Source: Acholeplasmataceae bacterium UBA2284 (lineage in GTDB: Bacteria > Bacillota_I > Bacilli_A > Acholeplasmatales > Acholeplasmataceae). Taken from it: a stretch of DNA of 9,975 nt. The notes beneath the pieces were generated by a model. It worked only from the letters and a program-made list of their open reading frames with translations, did not search any database and was not told the origin of the DNA. The stretch spans positions 1-9,975 of the forward strand of contig DDWO01000022.1 of the NCBI GenBank assembly GCA_002345705.1, written 5' to 3'. Positions 5,716 through 9,975 of the stretch are shown here, piece by piece. The translations under genes were made by a program, and so were the position numbers. The stretch's first letter is position 1. Every line of letters begins with the position of its first letter.

Positions 5716-6391
5716 ATCATTTAAGCTATGGAAAAATTTAAAGCTAAAAAAATACCGGGATGCACATGGTATGTTTTTAGTCTATGGTAAACATTTGATT
5801 GATAAAGCGAAGGAAGTCCAAGCTTTAGTAGAAATATTAACTACAGATGAAATTGAAGGCATGACAACACTGACTAAGGATTTAATGGATGACTTGCAGC
5901 AAGCTGAAACCTATTTTGATATGATTGGTGTTTGTAAAAAAACAAATCCAGTAAAAAATAGTCCTAAAGTTTTAATGCTTGATGATGTTCAAGACCCAGA
6001 TAACGTTGGAGCATTGATTAGAAGTGCAGCAGCATTTGGATTTATTCATGTCATCGTATCCTTAAAATCTGCAGATTTTTATAATGAAAAGGTCATACGA
6101 GCATCTAAAGGTGCAATCTTTGATGTATATTTAGAAAGAAGACCTTTAGAAGAAGCAATTCTAAACTTTATTGAAAATGATTACCAAATTATTTACGCTG
6201 ATGCCCATGAAAGTGGCGAAGTGAATAAATCAAAGAAAACAGTTTTAATACTTGGAAATGAAGGACACGGCATATCAGATTCAATCAAAGCACTATCTGA
6301 TCAATCTGTGCATATCCAAACTGAAAATGTTGAAAGCCTAAATGTGAGTGTTGCAGGCGGAATTTTAATGTATGAGTGGAGAAAATTATGA
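5690..6391 (+). CDS. SpoU/TrmH-family RNA 2'-O-methyltransferase
   Basis: A 233-residue SPOUT-class enzyme that transfers methyl from SAM to a ribose 2'-OH in rRNA or tRNA. The N-terminal part (MIITSKQN, FLVYGKHLIDKAKE) is the substrate-binding L30e-like domain of this subfamily. The knotted catalytic domain has motif 1 NVGALIRSAAAFGF (N105, R111), motif 2 LILGNEGHGIS (N190, E191) and motif 3 ESLNVSVAGGILMYEW (N218), all intact. The exact target nucleotide cannot be read from the sequence; related Firmicute proteins are usually annotated as 23S rRNA methyltransferases. The ATG lies inside the thiI 3' end, and homologs begin with the same MIITSKQN, which supports this start. Its TGA stop overlaps the next ATG (ATGA). 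Confidence 0.93.
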   Translation: MIITSKQNKSFKLWKNLKLKKYRDAHGMFLVYGKHLIDKAKEVQALVEILTTDEIEGMTTLTKDLMDDLQQAETYFDMIGVCKKTNPVKNSPKVLMLDDVQDPDNVGALIRSAAAFGFIHVIVSLKSADFYNEKVIRASKGAIFDVYLERRPLEEAILNFIENDYQIIYADAHESGEVNKSKKTVLILGNEGHGISDSIKALSDQSVHIQTENVESLNVSVAGGILMYEWRKL

Positions 6392-7293
6392 AACCAAACA
6401 TTACAGGATTTTTTGATTATGATGGAACAGCATCCTTTCAGGAACAAATTGCTATCGCACAAAAAAACCAATTAGAATATATTTGCTTAAGAAAATATAA
6501 CGGATCTCCTATTATTGAACTAAGCGATGGTGATTTAAAGAAAATTATGCTGGAATTGAAAACAGCTAAGCTAAAAATAGCAGTTTTAGATACTGGCATT
6601 CAGCCCTATGATATTTATGATGATAAAAAACATGCTGATTCCCTAGATGAATTTAGATACATGATTAAAGTTGCTGATAAGCTTAAGGTGAGTCATCTAT
6701 TTTTTAGATTGCCTAAATTCAATGATGTTATTCAAGAATACGATAGCATCTTTAAGAGACTAGAACCGTATGTTGATGCAGCAATGAAAAATGGCAAAAA
6801 AATTATTTTATTACCAGTCAATAGCTATAAGGCAAATACCTATGCTTACTTATTTAAAAAAATTAAATCCAATGCATTAAGTCTAGCATTTGATCCTGTA
6901 GCAATTATGAAGAATAATGAATCTACGACGACAGCGTATAGATTACTAAGAACATCTATAGGTGCGTTTTTCGCAGAGGATGCTGATCACGATCTTACAC
7001 CAAAGCTACTAGGATATGGAAAGACAGATATTATTGCAATCTTTAAAAAGCTACTTCGTGACAGGTACGCTGGCTTTTTAATGATCGATAATAAATTTCA
7101 TCAATCTGTATTTAATGAAGAACCAAAAAAGGTAGGATTCTTCAAGAAAATATTTGCAAATGAAAAGAAGAAAAAAGAAAATGAAATGACAGACCTATCG
7201 AAAAAGATATTTCCGAATGAAGAAACAAAAAATGTCACTATCGATGACATTTTAGAGAATCAAATTAAAGTACTTAGAATTATATTTAAATAG
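6388..7293 (+). CDS. Xylose-isomerase-like TIM-barrel protein, probably lacking metal ligands
   Basis: About 301 residues. ATG 6388 forms a 4-base ATGA overlap with the methyltransferase stop and has GGAG at 6378-6381 with 6-base spacing; a GTG at 6376 would add four residues but has no such site. The first ~240 residues look like the sugar-phosphate isomerase/epimerase (AP endonuclease 2-like) barrel, the clearest part being LLGYGKTDIIAIFKKLLRDRYAGFLMID, like family LGxGxxDxxxI...L...Y.G. The usual metal ligands seem missing: the strand-end E appears as LLPVNS, D-x-x-H as AFDPVAI and the final E as D. The last ~55 residues are lysine/glutamate-rich with a repeated KKIF(A/P)NE. The substrate is unknown and it may be non-catalytic. 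The 3' end overlaps def (opposite strand) by 8 bases. Confidence 0.75.
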   Translation: MKPNITGFFDYDGTASFQEQIAIAQKNQLEYICLRKYNGSPIIELSDGDLKKIMLELKTAKLKIAVLDTGIQPYDIYDDKKHADSLDEFRYMIKVADKLKVSHLFFRLPKFNDVIQEYDSIFKRLEPYVDAAMKNGKKIILLPVNSYKANTYAYLFKKIKSNALSLAFDPVAIMKNNESTTTAYRLLRTSIGAFFAEDADHDLTPKLLGYGKTDIIAIFKKLLRDRYAGFLMIDNKFHQSVFNEEPKKVGFFKKIFANEKKKKENEMTDLSKKIFPNEETKNVTIDDILENQIKVLRIIFK

Positions 7294-7864
7294 CGTCATC
7301 CTCATTGATATATTCAAACGCAGGCTTTGCGTTAGGTATTTCAGGGAATAGCTTAGAAGTATACATAATTCCATTGATATGATCGAATTCATGTTGAAAT
7401 ACAATACCAACATATCCCTCTAAATGGAGTTCCACTGGTATCAACTCACCACTTGGAATATCATAGGATAGCGCTTCAAATGTAACAGACGAATATCTTG
7501 GTGTTAATCCTTCGGTAACGCGGTCAACACTTAAACAGCCTTCACCGCCTGGAACATAAATGATTCCACTTCCTTTAGCCTTTAAAACAGGGTTTACAAG
7601 GGCATAGGAATATAGGGTTCCATCAAAATCAGTGACATGGGCTGCAAACATTCTCTTTGATACATTTACCTGAGGAGCAGCAATACCAACAGCTGGTCTC
7701 AAATCGTATTTCTCAACCATTTCATCGTCTTGTGAATTCTTCACATATTCAAGCATTTCTTTTAGTAGTTTTTTATCCGCTTGAGTTAAAGGCAATTTAA
7801 CCTCTTTAGCAACTGTTTCAAGGGTTTTATGACCTTCGCGGATGACATTTTTCATAGTAATCAT
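7286..7864 (-). CDS. def: Peptide deformylase
   Basis: Removes the formyl group from the N-terminal methionine of nascent proteins at the ribosome. The 192-residue, type II (Gram-positive) form has all three motifs: GIAAPQ (60-65), EGCLS (108-112) and QHEFDH (157-162). Metal ligands are C110, H158 and H162 and the catalytic acid is E159. A GAGGTG ribosome site (7873-7878 in plus coordinates) lies 8 bases before the ATG at 7864; the second methionine (M4) is too close to that site to need consideration. It is transcribed alone, divergent from rsuA and convergent with the thiI operon, with no visible terminator before the opposing gene. Confidence 0.98.
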   Translation of the reverse strand: MITMKNVIREGHKTLETVAKEVKLPLTQADKKLLKEMLEYVKNSQDDEMVEKYDLRPAVGIAAPQVNVSKRMFAAHVTDFDGTLYSYALVNPVLKAKGSGIIYVPGGEGCLSVDRVTEGLTPRYSSVTFEALSYDIPSGELIPVELHLEGYVGIVFQHEFDHINGIMYTSKLFPEIPNAKPAFEYINEDDAI

Positions 7865-7884
7865 GTTTCATACACCTCACACAT

Positions 7885-7893
7885 ATTATATCA
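7885..7893 (-). promoter_or_regulatory. Extended -10 promoter of def
   Basis: Minus-strand TGATATAAT is the same extended -10 as at msrC, again with no clear -35. A start near 7878 would place the ribosome site at the 5' end of a ~14-base leader. The rsuA promoter must overlap this spot, where only weak plus-strand matches such as TATTAT (7884-7889) are seen. Confidence 0.6.
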
Positions 7894-7907
7894 TAAGGAG
7901 TAATTGG

Positions 7908-8594
7908 ATGCGTATAGATAAATTCTTAAGTAACTTAAAATATGGCACAAGAAAAGAAATTAAAGCATTACTCAAAACACAACAAGTTTTTGTTAATGAA
8001 ATTCGTGTCATCGATCCTACGCTTTCCATCGATCCAAATAAAGATTTAGTTTATGTTGATGGCGAAAAAGTATTTTATAAAGAGCATATTCATCTAATGA
8101 TTTATAAACCAATTGGTTACTTATCAGCAAACCATGATACAATGCATAGGGTCATTACATCGTTAATAGAACCACCCTACAACAGATTTGAATATGCAAT
8201 CGCAGGTAGATTAGACTTAGATGCAGAAGGCTTGTTAATACTCACTACAGATGGCAATTTTGCTCATCAAATCATGCATCCTAAAAAGCATATTGAAAAA
8301 ACATATGAAGTGATGCTAGACAAACCATTTCTCCATCAAAATACTTTATTAAAGGGTATTTTAATCAAGGATGCGTATAATGATGAATACTTTGCGAAAG
8401 CACTAGACATTAAAAAAGATAAGGAATATGTTACCATCATCATAGATGAAGGAAAGTTTCATCAAGTTAAGCGCATGTTTCAAGCAGTTGGCTATGAGGT
8501 CTTAAGATTAAAAAGAACTTCAATAGGAAATCTCAAACTGAATGATTTGAAGCCAGGTGAGTACATTGAATTTGAAAGGAATGATTTAGAATGA
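7908..8594 (+). CDS. rsuA: 16S rRNA pseudouridine synthase, RsuA family
   Basis: Converts a specific uridine in rRNA to pseudouridine; RsuA itself acts on U516 of E. coli 16S rRNA. The 228-residue protein has an N-terminal S4 RNA-binding domain (MRIDKFLSNL to about residue 60) and the RsuA/RluB/E/F catalytic domain. MIYKPIGYLS (64-73) and GRLDLDAEGLLILT (100-113) are family motifs; D103 is the catalytic aspartate. The late motif EGKFHQVKRMF is also intact. ATG 7908 has AAGGAG at 7895-7900 with a 7-base gap; the frame is open upstream but that part is not homologous. Its TGA overlaps the next ATG (ATGA). Assignment to RsuA over RluB-type paralogs rests on size and single S4 domain and is likely but not proven. 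Confidence 0.93.
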   Translation: MRIDKFLSNLKYGTRKEIKALLKTQQVFVNEIRVIDPTLSIDPNKDLVYVDGEKVFYKEHIHLMIYKPIGYLSANHDTMHRVITSLIEPPYNRFEYAIAGRLDLDAEGLLILTTDGNFAHQIMHPKKHIEKTYEVMLDKPFLHQNTLLKGILIKDAYNDEYFAKALDIKKDKEYVTIIIDEGKFHQVKRMFQAVGYEVLRLKRTSIGNLKLNDLKPGEYIEFERNDLE

Positions 8595-8983
8595 CAGAAT
8601 TAATTATGCAAGCATATCAAGTCCTTGATGAAATCAAAGAGGACAGTAAATATAAAGAAATAAAATATCTCGATCAAAAAATGCTTGAACTCTATTCAAT
8701 TGAAATCAAAGCTTTTCAAGAAGCGAAAATTAAATACGATCAAGTGATGTCAGAGGGTGGAGCATACCACCCAGATTTCAAAGAAGCAGTTCAAAAGTTT
8801 GGTGAATCGAAAACAGTATTATATAGTAAGCCTGAGGTTAAACGCTATTTTGAGGTTGAAAAAGAATTTCAGGATGAATTAAACCAATTTTTATTTGAGA
8901 TGACTCAAGCAGTATCATCTCACATTCAAACACCTAATAAATTAGGAATCATTAAAAAGGGAGGTAGCTGTCATGTACGCTAA
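8591..8983 (+). CDS. ylbF: YlbF/YmcA-family regulator
   Basis: A 130-residue, mostly helical protein of the YlbF/YmcA family. In Bacillus, YlbF forms a complex with YmcA and YaaT that modulates RNase Y-dependent mRNA processing and affects competence, sporulation and biofilm formation. Family features are the helical hairpin with charged heptads (EIKAFQEAKIKYDQVM) and the middle segment YHPDFKEAVQKFGESKTVLYSKPEVKRYFEVE. The only cysteine is C127, in the tail GGSCHVR; Bacillus YlbF carries C-terminal cysteines linked to an iron-sulfur cluster. The identity is supported by the following gene, ylbG, as in Bacillus. The start overlaps the rsuA stop (ATGA) with AAAGGA about 10 bases upstream; it overlaps ylbG by 11 bases. 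Confidence 0.88.
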   Translation: MTELIMQAYQVLDEIKEDSKYKEIKYLDQKMLELYSIEIKAFQEAKIKYDQVMSEGGAYHPDFKEAVQKFGESKTVLYSKPEVKRYFEVEKEFQDELNQFLFEMTQAVSSHIQTPNKLGIIKKGGSCHVR

Positions 8984-9200
8984 TCGAATGTCTTATGTTG
9001 TTTTTTACCAAGGAAAGCATGTAATTGAAAAGCTTCGTTCACTACCTGTTGATATATCCTATGTATCTGAAAAACAAGGTTACGCAGTTGTCTATGGGGA
9101 TAAGGATATTGAAGCGAACTTAAAAAAACAATTAAAGGATGTTAAGGGATTTAAGCATATTGGACCTTCTCAGCTCTTTGATCCGAATGTAAATTTTTAA
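8973..9200 (+). CDS. ylbG: YlbG family protein (DUF2129)
   Basis: A 75-residue protein of the YlbG/DUF2129 family, function unknown. Family pattern: an N-terminal strand YVVFYQGKHVIEKLRSLP, then ISYVSEKQGYAVVYGDKDI and a final FKHIGPSQLF, resembling a small ferredoxin-like alpha/beta fold. A strong AAGGGAGGT (8957-8965) precedes the ATG by 7 bases and lies inside ylbF, so the two are co-translated. It follows ylbF as in Bacillus. It is the last gene before the ribosomal promoter and no hairpin terminator is seen after it. Confidence 0.88.
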   Translation: MYANRMSYVVFYQGKHVIEKLRSLPVDISYVSEKQGYAVVYGDKDIEANLKKQLKDVKGFKHIGPSQLFDPNVNF

Positions 9201-9217
9201 CTGTTAAGGAAAAAGAC

Positions 9218-9245
9218 TTGACAGGAGAATTATTTTGTATATAAT
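9218..9245 (+). promoter_or_regulatory. Consensus promoter of the rpsP operon
   Basis: A perfect TTGACA (9218-9223) and perfect TATAAT (9240-9245) with a 16-base spacer: the best sigma-A match in the window. Transcription would start near 9252, about 30 bases before rpsP. The gap between ylbG and rpsP (9201-9281) holds nothing else clear. Confidence 0.92.
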
Positions 9246-9281
9246 AGTAATGGATATAAAAAAAGAAAGCGAGTGAATATT

Positions 9282-9524
9282 ATGGCAGTTAAAATACGTC
9301 TACAACGTTTTGGTTCAAATAAGAGACCATTTTACAGAGTTGTAGCAAGCGAATCAACAAGATCTAGAGACGGTAAATTCTTGGAAATCCTAGGAACTTA
9401 TGATCCTTTAATTGGTAAAGTTGCAGTGGATGGTACAAAAGCACAACAATGGATTGACAATGGTGCACAACCTACAGATACTGTAAAAAGCTTATTCAAG
9501 AAGTATAGCGTACTAGATAAATAA
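9282..9524 (+). CDS. rpsP: 30S ribosomal protein S16
   Basis: A small-subunit protein needed for 30S assembly, contacting 16S rRNA. The 80-residue product has normal length, with the typical start MAVKIRLQRFGSNKRPFYRVV, the segment ESTRSRDGKFLEILGTYDPL and the C-terminal GAQPTDTVKSLFKK. ATG 9282 is chosen over an in-frame GTG at 9273 because S16 proteins begin MAVKIRL. The ribosome site AAGCGAG (9267-9273) is imperfect. First gene of the rpsP-khpA-rimM group, which in Firmicutes usually continues with trmD and rplS. Confidence 0.98.
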   Translation: MAVKIRLQRFGSNKRPFYRVVASESTRSRDGKFLEILGTYDPLIGKVAVDGTKAQQWIDNGAQPTDTVKSLFKKYSVLDK

Positions 9525-9539
9525 AAGGGGGAACTTATC

Positions 9540-9788
9540 ATGGCGGTAGATTTTGAAAAATTAATCAAAAATATGATAATGCCATTAGTTGTTAACCCTG
9601 ACGATGTATTAGTAAAGATCTTATCAAGTGACGACGACACGATTACAATCCAGCTTTTAGTCAATGAAGCTGATTTAGGACGTGTGATTGGAAAAGGTGG
9701 CAAGATTGCCAGTGCAATGCGTACGATATGTTATGCGGGTGCCTCTAAAGAAGGCAAGCGTGTTCAAATCGATATTGACTCGTTTTAA
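9540..9788 (+). CDS. khpA: KH-domain RNA-binding protein KhpA
   Basis: An 82-residue single type II KH domain protein. The GxxG loop is seen in GRVIGKGGKIASAMRT (about 47-62). KhpA partners KhpB/Jag and binds many small and messenger RNAs in Firmicutes, with effects on cell elongation and division. The position directly after rpsP and before rimM is its standard location. Ribosome site AAAAGGGGG ends 8 bases before the ATG; the gap from rpsP is 15 bases. The Bacillus name is ylqC. Confidence 0.95.
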   Translation: MAVDFEKLIKNMIMPLVVNPDDVLVKILSSDDDTITIQLLVNEADLGRVIGKGGKIASAMRTICYAGASKEGKRVQIDIDSF

Positions 9789-9799
9789 GGATGAGCAAG

Positions 9800-9975
9800 A
9801 TGTATCAAATTGGTAAAATTACAAATACACACGGCATTAAGGGAGAGGTTAAAATCTACAATTTAAGTGATTTTAACCGCTTTTTCGTTAAGGCTGAAGT
9901 CTATGTGCTCATTCAGGGTAAAAAGAAGTTTTTTACAATTGAGCGTGTAAGAAAACAAGCAAATCTTTTAATCGT
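9800..9975 (+). CDS. rimM: Ribosome maturation factor RimM, N-terminal part (3' end outside window)
   Basis: RimM helps fold the 3' domain of 16S rRNA and binds S19 during 30S assembly. The visible ~58 residues carry the family start YQIGKITNTHGIKGEVKI. Two in-frame ATGs exist, 9791 and 9800. AAGG at 9787-9790 abuts the first but sits 9 bases before the second, so 9800 is preferred; using 9791 would add MSK. It begins 11 bases after khpA. The window ends inside the N-terminal domain. Confidence 0.95.
   Translation, partial: MYQIGKITNTHGIKGEVKIYNLSDFNRFFVKAEVYVLIQGKKKFFTIERVRKQANLLI

Noticed and set aside
7842..7907. N-terminal extension of RsuA
   Set aside because: The extension lies over the def start and its promoter; AAGGAG at 7895-7900 clearly serves ATG 7908, where the S4 domain begins.
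9190..9217. TTAACTGTTAA as a terminator after ylbG
   Set aside because: Too short a stem with no loop room and no following T run; read-through into rpsP is possible.
9398..9703. Minus-strand open frame across rpsP and khpA
   Set aside because: Antisense to two conserved genes, low-complexity hydrophobic/serine-rich product, no ribosome site.
1..9975. Mobile elements, CRISPR arrays, tRNA or rRNA genes, TGA read as tryptophan
   Set aside because: No transposase, terminal repeats, spaced direct repeats or RNA-gene signatures were seen; tryptophans are TGG and TGA ends paralog 1, the SpoU-type gene and rsuA.

Overview
This is an AT-rich, densely packed window from a low-GC Gram-positive-type bacterium. 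Tryptophan is encoded by TGG, and TGA ends at least three genes, so the genetic code is standard. That argues against Mycoplasma/Spiroplasma and fits Acholeplasma or related standard-code Mollicutes, or another small-genome Firmicute. The gene pairs ylbF-ylbG and msrC(ytsP)-rpsD and the cluster rpsP-khpA-rimM are Firmicute-like. The lineage call is inference.

Layout: (1) 1-1893 is the end of a glycolytic operon: pgk (3' end), an XRE/cupin regulator, an HPr-like protein and tpiA, closed by a hairpin terminator. (2) 2017-3084 holds two small two-helix membrane proteins that are divergent tandem paralogs. Each has its own extended -10 promoter, and a bidirectional terminator follows them. (3) 3141-4380, minus strand, holds msrC (free methionine-R-sulfoxide reductase) and then rpsD. 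The ~190 bp between them carry a near-consensus promoter, a 14-bp perfect palindrome and a strongly structured leader RNA with a probable pseudoknot. (4) 4438-7293, plus strand, is a translationally coupled operon: thiI (tRNA 4-thiouridine), a SpoU/TrmH rRNA methyltransferase and a degenerate sugar-isomerase-like TIM barrel. (5) def (peptide deformylase, minus) converges on that operon and diverges from rsuA-ylbF-ylbG (plus). (6) 9218-9975 starts the ribosomal operon rpsP-khpA-rimM, with rimM cut by the window edge.

Functionally this is mostly core genome: glycolysis, ribosomal proteins, rRNA/tRNA modification, N-terminal processing of new proteins and redox repair. There is no mobile element, CRISPR array, tRNA or rRNA. 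The parts least explained by known families are the rpsD leader with its palindrome, the tandem membrane paralogs, the HPr variant next to an XRE/cupin regulator inside a glycolytic operon, and the sugar-isomerase-like protein that appears to have lost its metal ligands.
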